From the NCBI GenBank assembly GCA_003550325.1, contig QKWP01000423.1, positions 167,269 through 231,268 of the forward strand: a stretch of DNA of 64,000 nt. Reading direction: 5' to 3'. The DNA is from Gigaspora rosea. Lineage: Eukaryota; Glomeromycota; Glomeromycetes; Diversisporales; Gigasporaceae. Shown piece after piece: positions 10,806 to 22,765 of the stretch (its first letter is position 1; every line of letters begins with the position of its first letter). Below the pieces are notes generated by a model. It did no database searches. It saw nothing but the letters and a program-made list of their open reading frames with translations, and was not told the DNA's origin. The translations under genes were made by a program, and so were the position numbers.

Positions 10806-10995
10806 AATTTATAAAAATAATTTGTATAGTATTACATTAAAAGTCAGACTTATAAAAATAATTTGTATAATATTATAAAAGTATCTTATATAGTATTGCA
10901 TTAGAAAACGGATTTATAAAAGTAATATGTATAGTATTGCATTAGATAAAAGGTTTATAAAAGTAACTTGAATAGTATTGCATTAGAAAAACAGA
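10806..10995 (+). repeat. Minisatellite, ~45-50 bp unit, about four copies
   Basis: Imperfect tandem copies of a unit containing TTATAAAAGTAATTTGTATA and AGTATTGCATTAGAAAA lie just downstream of the CNNM-like gene's stop. They may fall in its 3' UTR or terminator region. No ORF is maintained. Confidence 0.65.
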
Positions 10996-12392
10996 TTAAT
11001 AAATTTAATTAATGATAACAATTATAGTGAACCCTAACGCATTTTCTAAAAAAAAAAAAAATCGGCTCAAGGTCTCAAAGATGATGTATTTAAAGATCTT
11101 ACTAAAATTATATCTTACCATATATTTATCGAATCAAAGCAACCAAAATATTGCGTTAAAATGAATAGGTTTTATATTCGGGTCTAACTTTACTGGTAAT
11201 CTGCGAAGTTAATCGTTATATAGAACAGAAAATCATTGACCTTGTCTCGAGCAACTAGGTTTCTTTAACGCTATTTAAACCGGCCCTAAACCTAATTTAA
11301 ATAACGATAAATATTACAGTATTCAATAAACATTAAATCATTTGCTTTAAAGATCTCCTTTTTTAGTATTTTCTAATACCTACCTACGTACGTAGTATAA
11401 ACCAATTCGCCGACAAAGTTATCCCGGTTTAGTACGTACGTACCTTATCAGTTATTTTTAACCGTGTACTCACTTATCGAGTAAGATCCGTTTAGAAAAC
11501 TTGGCAGTTAATTCTCTAATTCTCTAGTATTTCTTCATCTAAATCTCATAATTCTCTATATAGAATGTTTATTGAACATAAAAATGGCAATTCATTTTAA
11601 AATATTTATTATGGTAAGCAACATTATTAACAAACAGATTGACGAAACAATATGTTTACATAATAAAACAACTTTGACGTTCAGGAGTCATGTTTCTAAA
11701 ACCATTTTTCTTATAAAAAAATAATGCAATAAAATTTACTAAGAGTAATGTTCGGCCAACAAAATAGACCACCATGTTCATCATTATCATTGGCTGTCCA
11801 AAGGTTTTTTTGACCTTGTCCACGTCCAAAATGTTCAAGATTGTCCAAAGCTTGTTCAAGCTTTAATCATTAATAAATTTGTCTAAAAAACATATGATTA
11901 TATATTTTTTAGATGCTGAACACATTTCAGTTAAAATTAAATTAGGTTCTCTTAATAACATTTTAAGTAAATTTTAATTTATTTAATTGTCCAAAATTGT
12001 CCATTATCAGATTAACATTAAACAGGGATTACCTAAACTACTGAAACTAGCCAAATATATATATTATGATATCATAAAATATCGATCAAGGACACGCAAA
12101 AATTTTAATAAACAAACCAAATATAAAAACTTGCCAATTATTGATGTTGGATCGAAGTGTTCAGCATTGGCAAATATGAAATAGTTGGAGGATCTCGAGA
12201 TAAAAAAATTGCCTCCTTTAACTGTTAAGCATGTAACTAGCTTTTAGCTGAAATTGTGAATTTAATAAAAATTTTTTTCTTATAATTTCCGAAATAAGTT
12301 TTTTTTTTTTAAGTCGTGAGAGATTGTTCAGTAATAAAAGGTTAATGTGCGTCAATTATTAATTATAATTTCAAAGAATGAAAAAAGACTCA
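10996..12392. other. Intergenic, weak short ORFs only
   Basis: AT-rich. It holds two ACGT tracts (about 11390 CTACGTACGTAG and about 11433 AGTACGTACGTACC). A 67-codon minus-strand frame (11656-11859) has one hydrophobic stretch (MVVYFVGRTLLLVNFIALFF), and a plus-strand frame lies at 11987-12184. Neither has a recognisable domain or splice partner, so I do not call them genes. Confidence 0.4.
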
Positions 12393-12400
12393 ATATTTTG

Positions 12401-13016
12401 TAGTGTTCCGATCCGTAATCCGGATTAAATGTGGATACCCGTATCCATTAATTTTTACTATTGGCAAAAGATGGCTGACAAAAAAAAAATGGTGCATATG
12501 CTTGCCCATTCTGGGTATGTATATCGACCAAAAAGACCAAATGAAAATAAAAAAAAAAGATCGTCGTTATGTGAATTGTCACAATTGTGATAAATACGTT
12601 AGCTAGAACTGGACGTATGTTTGATTATGATCGAAACTTAACGAAAGGAAATTTATCGCATCACATTACTATGTTTTATTCATAGTTTTAGTAAAAGCTC
12701 TTAGGTGTTTAATCATTTTAGCCTTGCAAGATTTAATTTTTTTAAACATGCAATTAAAAGCAACTTCCATTAAATAAAGGTCATTTGGCATCATTTAATC
12801 ATAAAATAGTCTTAGATAAAATAGTCTTAGATAAAATAGTCTTAGATAAAATAGTCTTAGCAAAGCTATGGATAATATAGTAAAACATAAAAGATAAAAC
12901 ATAGATAGATAAATAATTGAATTCGGATTTACCTAAATTCGAATTGTCATCCGGATACACTAATTAGAGACCGAATTTAATACGAATGGACTTCAAAAAT
13001 TAGGTTCGAAACACTA
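12401..13016 (+). mobile_element. hAT-like element with possible BED-finger relic
   Basis: Perfect 8-bp TSD ATATTTTG (12393-12400 and 13017-13024). The left end TAGTGTTCCGA and inverted right end TAGTGTTTCGA form the TIR. Near the left end one frame reads CHNCDKYVS (about 12575-12600) and another, slightly downstream, GNLSHHIT. This order is compatible with a frame-broken BED zinc finger of the kind found at hAT transposase N termini; that reading is weak. Most of the element is non-coding and carries a 4 x 15-bp minisatellite. Confidence 0.7.
12801..12860 (+). repeat. Perfect 4 x 15-bp tandem repeat
   Basis: ATAAAATAGTCTTAG is repeated four times without a mismatch inside the hAT-like element. 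Perfect copies indicate recent amplification or ongoing length change. Confidence 0.95.
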
Positions 13017-13368
13017 ATATTTTGTTTATCATATGCGCGCTATATCATATATAAATACAAAAGTCGTTCTGTTGAATGAACATCTTTATAATAAGCCTTA
13101 GTTCAGTTCAGTATGGTAATTAACATTCGGAAAAACTTAAAAAGTTCATTATAAAAAAAGTTGACTATAATTCAAAAGTTTATTCAAACCTTTAAATATT
13201 AAAGATGAACAAAATACAATAGTCACATCAAGAACGCGAAAAATTGCAACTTTTTGATTGGCTTTTAAAGATGTACACAATCATCAAGCAATCTTAATTT
13301 TTGATTGGATCAAATTTTGGAATTAGGAACATCAGACGCGCCTTTAATCTTCTCAAATCTGAATCACA
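13017..13368. other. 5' region of the APC8 gene
   Basis: About 350 bp between the hAT-like element and the start codon. It includes the palindrome-like CATATGCGCGCTATATCATA near 13029. No other feature was seen. The element inserted only about 350 bp upstream of the gene, so it may sit in or next to its promoter. Confidence 0.4.
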
Positions 13369-15609
13369 ATGTATAATGAAGCTGGAACATCACCAACAAG
13401 CTTCGAGTCTTTGACTTTGGAAGAAGTTGGATTGGCTCTTAGAAAAGCTGTTACGGAATGTTCTGAAAGAGGGTTATATTTTGCTGCAAAATGGTAATCA
13501 AGGGCTAATAACGTCATAAATAGAATTGCGTTCTATGTTCTAAACACTATTTTATGCAATAGGGCAGCTGAAACATTGGATGGACTTCCAGCTTCTTCAA
13601 AAGAATCATTAGAATCTGTAAAAATGGACATGTCATATTCATTTTTTACTCAAAAAGATCTATCAACCAATATTGATTATATAGAAAATGATAAATATCT
13701 TCTCGGCAAATCATATTTTGACGTTAAAGAATTTGATAGGGCTGCTTTTGTATTGGAAGGATGCAAGTCTTCAAAATGTAGATTTTTAAAGGGTTATTCT
13801 AAATATTTGGTATGTGAAGGGGATTGTTAGTCAATTTTGTAAATTTATTTTCCGAAAAATATTAAACAATAATATATTTTTTATTGGTCTTATAGGCTGG
13901 TGAGAAAAGAAAAGAGGAAGAGAGCCAAGATATTATGGGTACATAGGAATTTAATAACAATTTTCTTTCACGATTTTTTTTTTTTTTTTAATAATGCATT
14001 TTATATAATTTAGGTCCATTAGATGATTCAAAAAGTTTGAACAAAGAAATACAAAGTTTATGGGAGGAAATGGAGACATGGCGTGGTGAGAGTGAAATGG
14101 ATGGTTTTCTCATTTATTTGTGAGTCCATATTTTTTTATAATGTTAGTATGCTTTCAACAATGTAATAATAAAAGCAACATTCGGCCGTTGATGAACATA
14201 ATTTCTTTATTTTATATAGATATGGTCTCATTCTCAAACAGAAAAATCCACAAGCGAAGAATATTAAAGACATCTTTTTAGAATCTGTACTCAAATATCA
14301 TTACAATTGGAGCGCTTGGTTAGAGTTGGCTAACTGCATAACAAATAAAGATATGGTACTACAAATGAACATAGACTTTTTTTTTTTTTTTTTGTATATT
14401 TAATGAATTGCTCATACATGACGCCTATTTTATAGATGGAAGATATACTGGTATTGCTTCCAGATACTTTTATGTCAAGATTTTTCAGAATTTATTTGTC
14501 TGTAGAATTACTAGATTCATCAAAATGTCTTGAATTGATTGGTGAAGTTCAACATAAATTTGTTGAAAATAAATTTTTACAGACTCAAACCGCTATTACA
14601 TATTACAATAATAGAGGTATCGTATTTGTTTTTTTTTTTTTTTTTTATATATATATATATTTATTTATCAATTGATGTATTTTACTTTATATACAAATTA
14701 TATATTTCTCATTTCGTTTATTTTAGATTATCTGGCAGCAGAATCCGTATTTGAAGATATAATTAAATCAGATCCATATAGATTAGATGACATTGATCTT
14801 TATTCAAATATTTTGTATGTGTTAGAGGGAAAGAGTGCAAAATTGAGTTTTCTTGCACACATTAGTTGTCACACAGATAAATTTCGTTCTGAAACTATGT
14901 GTATCGTAGGTATGTCATTAAATTATTTGACTTATTAATGATTATACATCTATAAGTGGTGTATCTTTTATATATTGCTGTTATTGATATTTAGGAAATT
15001 ACTATAGCTCGAAAAGTGAACATGAAAAGGCAATATCTTATTTTCGACGAGCACTACAAGTTAATAGGAATTGTTTAGCTGCCTGGACATTGATGGGTCA
15101 TGAATACGTTGAACTAAAAAATACTCATGCGGCTGTCGTATCGTATAAACGAGCCGTGGGTAAATTGAATTTTATTATACTATTTTGTCAAATTTTAATA
15201 AATAAAATAAATATATTTTCTTTTTATGAATCCAGAGATCAATCCCAAAGATTATCGAGCATGGTGTGGTCTTGGACAAACCTATGAAATGTTGAAGATG
15301 CCTTATTATGCTATTTATTATTATCAACGGTCTTCAGCTTTGAGGTAAGCCCTTATAATAGTTATAAAAAATTTATACAAGTAATGACCGTTACCTTTTA
15401 TATTTAGACCGTATGATGCTAGGATGTGGTTACGCTTAGGAGCTCTTTATGAGCAACTTTCAGTTCCAAACGAATCAACAAAAGCTTATAATAGAGCGCT
15501 TCAATGTACTGATATCGATTCTAGTTCGAAACTTCAAGCCGAATTAAAACTAAAATCTCTGTCTGGAAGTCCTGATAAAGACAATGCTTCAGAACATTAT
15601 AGTGAATAA
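13369..15609 (+). CDS. CDC23: Anaphase-promoting complex subunit 8 (Cdc23-like), TPR
   Basis: Ten exons with GT-AG introns: 13369-13493, 13563-13809, 13896-13938, 14014-14119, 14220-14355, 14436-14616, 14727-14909, 14995-15159, 15236-15344 and 15408-15609, giving 498 residues. The N-terminal part ([29 protein letters not shown]) matches the conserved APC8 dimerisation region. TPR helices follow, with family signatures [77 protein letters not shown] and [23 protein letters not shown]8 is a scaffold TPR subunit of the APC/C ubiquitin ligase that drives mitotic exit in the nucleus. At 498 residues it is shorter than the roughly 560-600 of many orthologues, mainly at the C terminus, which ends in a Ser/Asp-rich tail. 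All junctions keep frame, so I see a working gene. Confidence 0.9.
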
Positions 15610-15690
15610 TTATTCAGGCTTTAATACAACCAGAATAATTATTCACTACAATGTTTTGTAGCATTATTTTATCGTTTATGGGTTAATAAA

Positions 15691-15716
15691 TTTGTAACCG
15701 TGGTTATTGTAACCGC
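15691..15716. repeat. Isolated TIR, TTTGTAACCGTGG type
   Basis: TTTGTAACCGTGGTTATTGT followed by AACCGC matches one terminus of the element at 24231-24481. No partner end was found nearby, so it is a truncated or interrupted copy, 80 bp after the APC8 stop codon. Confidence 0.5.
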
Positions 15717-15824
15717 AATCACGTGACCCAATATATCGGCCAATCCAAAATTACTGCAATTTATATAGAAATAATTATTATAAGACAATTTCTATTTGTA
15801 CACAATGTATACATATACATTATA

Positions 15825-16027
15825 TGTGACAGATTAAAATAAATCAGATAAAAAAATTGACAAGTCACCAAAAAATAAAATTTTTTAGGGCAGTTAGAGG
15901 TTAACTGTTAAGATTAGAAGTTAGTTTTAGAGTAAAGTTTATATTAAACAAGGATAAGTTGGTTTTCGAGGATTAAATAGAAACTCACATTTTATTTTAA
16001 TCCGATTTCATTATAATCCGCGAGCAA
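15825..16027. mobile_element. MITE, second TGRCAGATTAAAATGAAAT copy
   Basis: The left end TGTGACAGATTAAAATAAAT and right end TTTTAATCCGATTTCATTAT plus AATCCGCGA are inverted and match the copy at 7025-7243, with extra substitutions. Non-coding. Confidence 0.6.
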
Positions 16028-16071
16028 TATTGACAGGATTATAATATTATGAAAAAATTTATTTGATGCAG

Positions 16072-16232
16072 AGTGCACCGTGTGCACACTATAGCAAAAT
16101 GAGCCCAAATACAATCTTAGGATTAGGGTTAGGGTAAAATTGCAAGTGGAATATTTTTTATTAGTTATACAGCAGGGTTACTCTAGTAAACCTTTTTAAA
16201 ATATAGAGGAAAGCACCAAGTACATGATGTAC
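16072..16232. mobile_element. MITE, AGTGCACC termini, TTAGGG module inside
   Basis: The left end AGTGCACCGTGTGCAC is imperfectly inverted at the right (GCACCAAGTACATGATGTAC). The interior carries TTAGGATTAGGGTTAGGG (16112 on), then ATTTTTTATTAG and AGCAGGGTTACTCTAGTAAA. The interior matches 23002-23202 and 24231-24481. Confidence 0.55.
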
Positions 16233-16970
16233 CAAATTATAATGCTCAATGCATAATTTATTGTTCAAAAACAAATTAGTATAATAAATTAGATAATAAT
16301 TCGTTAATATTTATCAACCAAATTATAAATTTTTATTTTAAATTTGTACTATATAAATTTAATATTATACAGTATATATTTTTTTTATTATTAGATAATA
16401 TAGATAATATGTATTATAAGCTAAAGTATTGCTAATTTAATACTGTAATATTTTTTTATAAAAAAAAAAGAAAAATAAAAAAAAAAGATATAAAATAATA
16501 AAAAAAACAAAATAACAAAAAAACAATAACAAAGACGAGACCATCAAAGAGGAAAAAAAAAACAATAACAAAATTAAAAATAAATACCTAAATTAAAAAA
16601 AAACTTCTATCTAAACAAAGAGCTATATTAATGTATTAAGAAGGTGTCAAAAATCAGATGATTTTTTAGAGGAGGTAAAAAAAAGTTGAAATTATACATA
16701 AGAAACCTGACCAAATATATATTAAGAGGATAGGGAAAGTAGGCCTCTAATAATAAATAATCAGGTGATTAATGACATGTCCTTTATCAATATAAAGAAA
16801 GAATCTAATATGTACTTTAATCTATACCAAGATATAAAAATATTTTATATATAATTTTAGAATGACTGTATATTTCATAATAGTTTTTTCTTTGTATTAT
16901 ATTCAGATTTATTATTATTATAAATAATTGGTTATATATATATTATCATAATTATATTTTTTATTGGATA
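16233..16970. other. Low-complexity A-rich intergenic sequence
   Basis: Strongly A-biased tracts (AAAAAAAACAATAACAAA and similar, 16450-16610) and AT-rich sequence. No gene was recognised. Confidence 0.5.
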
Positions 16971-16975
16971 TAGGA

Positions 16976-17047
16976 CTCATAGCCTAGTGGTCTAGGCATC
17001 TATACCCTATGCTTGAGGTTTCTGGTTCAAGTTTTAGTAGATAAAAA
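16976..17047 (+). ncRNA. tRNA-like promoter head of a SINE-like element
   Basis: The tract starting GGACTCATAGCCTAGTGGTC has an A-box-like TAGCCTAGTGG, and GGTTCAAGTTT about 40 nt later is a B-box-like word. The spacing fits RNA polymerase III internal promoters. The cloverleaf stems are not intact, so this is a tRNA-derived head, not a tRNA gene. The body probably runs to about 18190 but its end was not fixed. Confidence 0.5.
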
Positions 17048-17610
17048 ATCTATAAATACTTGTTTTATACTCAATAGAAGTTCACATGAATACTTGATCG
17101 ATAGAAGTTTCTAGCAAAAAGAATTCTTTGTAGAAAAAAGTATCAGTAAAAAAACATACAAAAACCTGTAGAACCAGATTTATAATACAAGAAACACCTC
17201 TAGCACATGTAAAAAAACCAAAATAAGAAACTATAAATATAAAGAAAAGTTAAAGTAGCTGTACTTGGAGTCATATAAAAAAGCAAAAACAAGATGCACT
17301 GGGCTAGTAGTAGAAACATGACAGAAGTATGCAAAAACCAAAATGAGCACACCAACAGAATTACTAATCACTTTAGATAAAAACTAGAAGTAGTCTAGTA
17401 CTATGAACCCTAGTTGGAAGAAACTTTGGTTATATAATATAGCCTATATACCTTATCAATATATGAAAGACTTCTTATATGATAGTGTCTTGCATACTAA
17501 AGCTAAAAAAACATTAATTAGAAAGGCAGAACACTATAAATACATCCATGATTTTGGTAGTAGCAAGAAGTTAAGGGCCTATTAAAAGTAAGATGCTGCT
17601 ATATAGATAT

Positions 17611-17960
17611 AAAATTACTTATTAATAGAGAATTTAGTACTTTTTTGTTTACTAAATAGAAAGTAAATCAAGCAACAATTTATGAATGCTACAAATGATC
17701 TTTAATTACCTATCTGGGATTTAATAGAACTAGTACAAAAGATACAGAAAATACAATTGTAGGGAATAAAGTAGATTCTGAAATAAAATTACTTATTAAT
17801 AGAGAATTTGGTACTTTTTTGTTTACTAAATAGAAAGTAAATCAAGCAACAATTTATGAATGCTACAAATGATCTCTAATCACCTATCTGGGATTTAATA
17901 GAACTAGTATAAGAGATACAGAAAATACAATTGTAGGGGAATAAAGTAGGTTCTGAAGTA
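17611..17960 (+). repeat. Tandem duplication, ~174-bp unit x2
   Basis: AAAATTACTTATTAATAGAG starts both units (17611 and 17785). They share CAAGCAACAATTTATGAATG and CCTATCTGGGATTTAATAGA with few differences. It lies within the putative body of the tRNA-like element. No conserved ORF spans it. Confidence 0.9.
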
Positions 17961-18198
17961 TAAAATCCTAGTTTAATACTTATGGGAGTTCAAATTTGGA
18001 TAAAGTATAACTCAAAAATAAATTAGTCCTAAATTCATAGTATAGAAATAAATTTGTACTGATAATTACATATATAACAATTAATTTAAAAATAATAAAA
18101 TATATATAAACAATAAGTTTACTCTATAAAAAAAATATATATATTTTTTTTATTTGTTATATTGTTACTAGTGATCTTTAAAAATAAAAAAGTAGAAC

Positions 18199-18819
18199 CT
18201 GCAGGTTGATAGCATAAGTGGTTATGCTTTCAGATCTCCAAATGCAAAATCACTGGTTCAAGCCCTACTGAAGAACAAGAAAAACTATATAAAATCATGA
18301 GACAGATAAGCTTAAACCAGAATGCTAGAACCATGGTTGGAAAATCTTAACTACAAATAGTATAGTGTTCATAGCACTACATAATTTCTCAGCAAAACTT
18401 GGCTGAAGGCAAAATAAATATCTCTGGTGGGCAAATTTGAATACCTCCAGCAAAATTCTGGCGAACATGAATACCTCTAGTAAAATTCTGGTCGAAAATT
18501 AATACTTCTGGTGCAATTCTAGTCAAAATACTTGGACAGATCTGGTTAAATCCCCTAGTGGTAAATAGGTCAGCTAGTTAATAACTGGTTGGAAAAAATT
18601 GACTAGAATCTTTACTATAAATAGTAAAAATGTATATATAACATGTATAAATGAAGTGCCAACTAGGGGATTATGTGTGTTAGAAAATTGCGAACTTGAG
18701 AATGGGGTTCTACACTACAAGGCCAGGGACCCAGGCTATCATATAACAGACTTAATACACATAGAGTACACAGGACCCCAAATAATTCAAACATTAGAAA
18801 AAAAAATGCACTTATGCTC

Positions 18820-18871
<52 letters not shown>
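18199..18871 (+). mobile_element. SINE-like element with tRNA-like head and poly(A)
   Basis: The head has the A-box-like TAGCATAAGTGG and the B box GGTTCAAGCCC (about 18255). The body includes imperfect ~30-bp repeats (GAATACCTCCAGCAAAATTC, GAATACCTCTAGTAAAATTC; 18440-18530). It ends in a run of about 48 A (18824-18871) that meets the assembly gap. A tRNA head with poly(A) tail fits a LINE-mobilised SINE; the TSD cannot be checked because of the gap. Confidence 0.6.
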
Positions 18872-19735
18872 NNNNNNNNNNNNNNNNNNNNNNNNNNNNN
18901 NNNNNNNNNNNNNNNNNNNNNNNNNNNNNNNNNNNNNNNNNNNNNNNNNNNNNNNNNNNNNNNNNNNNNNNNNNNNNNNNNNNNNNNNNNNNNNNNNNNN
19001 NNNNNNNNNNNNNNNNNNNNNNNNNNNNNNNNNNNNNNNNNNNNNNNNNNNNNNNNNNNNNNNNNNNNNNNNNNNNNNNNNNNNNNNNNNNNNNNNNNNN
19101 NNNNNNNNNNNNNNNNNNNNNNNNNNNNNNNNNNNNNNNNNNNNNNNNNNNNNNNNNNNNNNNNNNNNNNNNNNNNNNNNNNNNNNNNNNNNNNNNNNNN
19201 NNNNNNNNNNNNNNNNNNNNNNNNNNNNNNNNNNNNNNNNNNNNNNNNNNNNNNNNNNNNNNNNNNNNNNNNNNNNNNNNNNNNNNNNNNNNNNNNNNNN
19301 NNNNNNNNNNNNNNNNNNNNNNNNNNNNNNNNNNNNNNNNNNNNNNNNNNNNNNNNNNNNNNNNNNNNNNNNNNNNNNNNNNNNNNNNNNNNNNNNNNNN
19401 NNNNNNNNNNNNNNNNNNNNNNNNNNNNNNNNNNNNNNNNNNNNNNNNNNNNNNNNNNNNNNNNNNNNNNNNNNNNNNNNNNNNNNNNNNNNNNNNNNNN
19501 NNNNNNNNNNNNNNNNNNNNNNNNNNNNNNNNNNNNNNNNNNNNNNNNNNNNNNNNNNNNNNNNNNNNNNNNNNNNNNNNNNNNNNNNNNNNNNNNNNNN
19601 NNNNNNNNNNNNNNNNNNNNNNNNNNNNNNNNNNNNNNNNNNNNNNNNNNNNNNNNNNNNNNNNNNNNNNNNNNNNNNNNNNNNNNNNNNNNNNNNNNNN
19701 NNNNNNNNNNNNNNNNNNNNNNNNNNNNNNNNNNN
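18872..19735. other. Assembly gap, 864 N
   Basis: Run of N. It begins in a long poly(A) tract and ends inside a copy of the GCAGGCAAAT element, so the missing sequence should include the element's left half. Confidence 1.
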
Positions 19736-19987
19736 GAACATATAAAATTTGAAAAAATCTAAAGAAAAATTTTAATAGTAAAAATGCCAATACAAGAACT
19801 TTAAACATTTATTATATTAAAGTTTTCTAATGATTTTAAAAAAATTTTATAACAAAGTTACTAAAACAAAACTTAAAGAATATTTTTTACTTAGAAAAGA
19901 TATGGCTAAAATCAATATTTAAAATTTTATTAAAAATTTTAAAATACGCAGGCAAATTTGCCTGTGTTACAATCTAAGGGATATAGG
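19736..19987. mobile_element. GCAGGCAAAT TIR element, right part
   Basis: From GAACATATAAAATTTG to CTAAGGGAT it aligns with the right third of the full element at 30431-31087 (about 30830 onward), including CGCAGGCAAATTTGCCTG near the end. The left part is in the N gap. Confidence 0.65.
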
Positions 19988-19989
19988 TC

Positions 19990-20341
19990 AGCCATTTTTC
20001 ATACGCCCCGAGAACACTTTCATATTCGGTTGGTGCGGTGTCGTCAGGTACCTCTTATCTGTTTCTCGATTTTCCTTTTATAGTGGATATCCCTTATGTT
20101 TACGACGTTTTTTGTCAGATTTTCTTCTTTTCTGGACGCCGCATGACCTTCATGGCTATGTCATGCAGCTCTTATCGCTGTAGTACCATATCCGTAAACA
20201 GAGAAGAAATGCGAATTCTTAACGTAAATCTTGGCCATTTGTGGTCCCAACACAGTTTTTGTCATCCACTAGACTCGAACTGGCGACCTTGCGAATGCGA
20301 CCCCAGAGCGCTAACCACTGCGCTATCCGACCCAGGGTCTT
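19990..20341 (-). mobile_element. SINE-like element, minus strand
   Basis: Read on the minus strand from about 20339, it starts GGGTCGGATAGCGCAGTGG with an excellent A box (TAGCGCAGTGG, then TTAGCGC), and CCAGTTCGAGTCTA is a B box. A ~270-bp non-tRNA body follows and is clearly less AT-rich than the surroundings, suggesting a young insertion. I found no poly(A) or TSD, so the 3' boundary near 19990 is approximate. The plus-strand 108-codon frame here (20038-20364) is incidental. Confidence 0.65.
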
Positions 20342-20810
20342 TTATTAGCACATTTCAAATATAACATTTATAAAAATTACCCTATTAGCATTCTTTTTTT
20401 TTTATTTATTAATGTCAAGTACAGAAATAGAATAGTAAGTTACAATTATATCAGGATGATATATAAAGAAATACTATATTTAAAATTTCTAACTAATCAT
20501 CTAATATAATCTATGCAATAGGGCAAGCCTATCACTTGCAGTCAGGGCTAACCATTAGACCACTACAAAAAGAAGATGTGACATTTCACCTCATACTTTT
20601 CTATTTTAAACTAAAAAGTTAAATTTTTAGTTTAAGAAGCCTAGAGGAAACTAAAGAATTCTTTTAAATATACCTATTTTGCCATTTAGCAGTTTTTAAA
20701 TATAACCTTTTTCTCTAATACTACTTTTCAAATATAACCTTTTTTAAAAAACGGGCCTCCATTAGCTATTTTTCAAATGTGACCTCATATAGATTGTTCG
20801 GGGTCCTGGA
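20342..20810. repeat. Degenerate repeats around TTTTCAAATATAACC
   Basis: CATTTCAAATATAACATTTA, TTTTTAAATATAACCTTTTT, CTTTTCAAATATAACCTTTT and TTTTTCAAATGTGACCTCAT recur at 20342-20370 and 20690-20795, with no gene between them. Probably remnants of a tandem array. Confidence 0.5.
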
Positions 20811-21734
20811 TATACTAGTTTAGTGACAAAAATAGTATAATTAATAAATGAGCGCCAATAGCGCCCTAGCAATAATGCTAGATAATTAAAAAAAAATGAA
20901 ATAAAAAAGTGAAGCTTTGATTCTATTTTTTATATTTTTATAGGCAATTTAAATATTAAATCTAAATTAAAAATCAGACTAGTTGTAAATTTAAAAACTA
21001 AATTGCTTTTATATGGTTTAAAACTAGTTTCTATTTAATCTAAAATAGTATTCACAGGTTCAGTTTGAGTTTGATAGAGTTCAAGTTTGAGTTTAATCAA
21101 ACCCAAACTTGAACTATAACAGATATAACAAATAATATGCTGCTTTACAATATGTACTTATTTGTCTAGTAAAGCTAAATTACTATATTTAAAAAATTTG
21201 CCCAGCATTATATATATATATGTAGTATTCAACAAACTATAATATTCATTTGAATTTCTAAATATTCAATATTATTATATGCATCTCTGATTTGTACTAT
21301 GGATTTGGTATAATATTAAATTATTAACTAGGTAAATGCACAGTATTGTATATTTGGAGCCAATATTTAATATATATACTATATATTATATTTAATATCA
21401 GTATAGCAATTATAGCAATATAACTAATAAGTTGATTATGTATCTGTTATTGTTTTTGTTAATTTGTTGAATGTAATTGGTTGTATATCACATGAAGTGG
21501 CCGAACAGGCAAACATTTGCTGATCAAACTATTTTGTAAAAATAGAAAGTTCTCCGCTTTGCTCTGGACTAATAAACATTTTATTTGCACCATAGTGCTA
21601 TATATTGCTCCAATAATAACTCCTCTTTTTTTGTAAATTGATACATAGTATGGCTACTAATCTAATTTTATAATATGGTCCAACTCTAACTCTAATCTCT
21701 TAAGACCTTAATGTAATATAAGCCAAAATTTCTG
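20811..21734. other. Intergenic, no gene seen
   Basis: AT-rich. A local palindrome around TTCAAGTTTGAGTTTAATC and AAACCCAAACTTGAACT (21060-21116) can form a hairpin. Nothing else was recognised. Confidence 0.4.
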
Positions 21735-22020
21735 CAATTTTTGTATAACTATAAGCATTTTAATATTGTACTAATAAAAACTTTTCTTTTTTGGTAGATT
21801 AACAACATATAAAGGTACAAAATAAGAGTATTCACAATTTTTGTATAATCTTGAGACTTTTTAATATTGCACTAATAAAAACTTATTTCTTTTTTGTAAA
21901 TCAACAGCATGTAGGAGTGCAGGATAAAATTTTTTACAATTTTTGTATAATTTTGGGTCTTTTTAATATTGCACTAATAAAAACTCCTCTTTTAAAATTT
22001 TTTAAATTTTTATATAACTA
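21735..22020 (+). repeat. Tandem repeat, ~100-bp unit x3
   Basis: ACAATTTTTGTATAAT / TTTTTAATATTGCACTAATAA recurs with ACTAATAAAAACT at about 21770, 21868 and 21971. Units differ by small substitutions. Non-coding. Confidence 0.75.
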
Positions 22021-22177
22021 TACCATAGTACAAATAGAAAATGTCAATTGATATTCTGATATTATATCAAATCTATAGTGCAAATAGCAAAAACCATGAT
22101 GTAAATAGCAGTCAGTATTCTTTTAAAAATTATAATTATATATTTTATAGATAACTTTATAAATTATTAAAACAAAA

Positions 22178-22765
22178 GTATAATAACTTAAAGAAGTTAT
22201 AAAGTTGTTACCTTCAAGTAGCAGTTCTAGGGTTTAAATCCTACTAGTAATGCTTTAAAAAAAAATTGATCTATGTTTTGGTAACTATTTTTTTTTAATT
22301 AGTTAGATATATTACTTGTAGTTTTGGTTTTACTATTTAGAATAGAAGCTTTTGAGCATAGTTGTATAATATTATACTGTACAAATCAATTTAAAAAGCT
22401 AGAAAAATAAAAATCTATTTGACAAGTTCTGAGTAAAAAAATAGTGAAAATCTTTAATAATACTACTCAAAATAGAATTTTAAAAACCAGAACCAAAGAA
22501 CTGAATAACAAGATTCTAGAGAAGTGGGCTTATTAATCTAATTACTAAAGTTATAATAAAAGAAAAAGATCTATACTATAAAAGTATTTATAATAGAAGA
22601 AATCTATAATAGCATCTAATATCAAAATAAATTAATCTGTTTGAGCTAACTGGTTTGAAAGTTTGGAATATATTAGAATAAGAACCAGAAGCAAGATAGT
22701 AAAAGATATTGGGATTAGAATAAATCTTACAAAGCAAAAGTTAATTTTAGCTGCTATTTTTTGGG
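22178..22765 (+). mobile_element. SINE-like copy 3, heavily decayed
   Basis: It follows the order of the near-intact element at 53471-54496: head (GAAGTTATAAAGTTGTTACC, B-box relic GGGTTTAAATCCTACT), TATATTACTTGTAG, TTTGAGCTAACTGGTTTGAA, then TCTTACAAAGCAAAAGTTAA. Differences are mostly C to T and G to A. The last quarter of the element could not be aligned, so it is 3'-truncated or decayed beyond recognition. Confidence 0.7.

Noticed and set aside
11656..11859. Small membrane-like minus-strand protein, 67 codons
   Set aside because: One hydrophobic stretch only; AT-rich DNA encodes Phe/Leu/Ile/Val by default. No homology recognised and no neighbouring exon.
18599..19808. Long frames of 300-387 codons across 18599-19808
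   Set aside because: They exist only because the N run and poly(A) are translated; no real sequence supports them.
20262..20335. Functional tRNA gene on the minus strand
   Set aside because: A and B boxes are good, but the acceptor stem does not pair and a long body follows, so it is a tRNA-derived SINE head.
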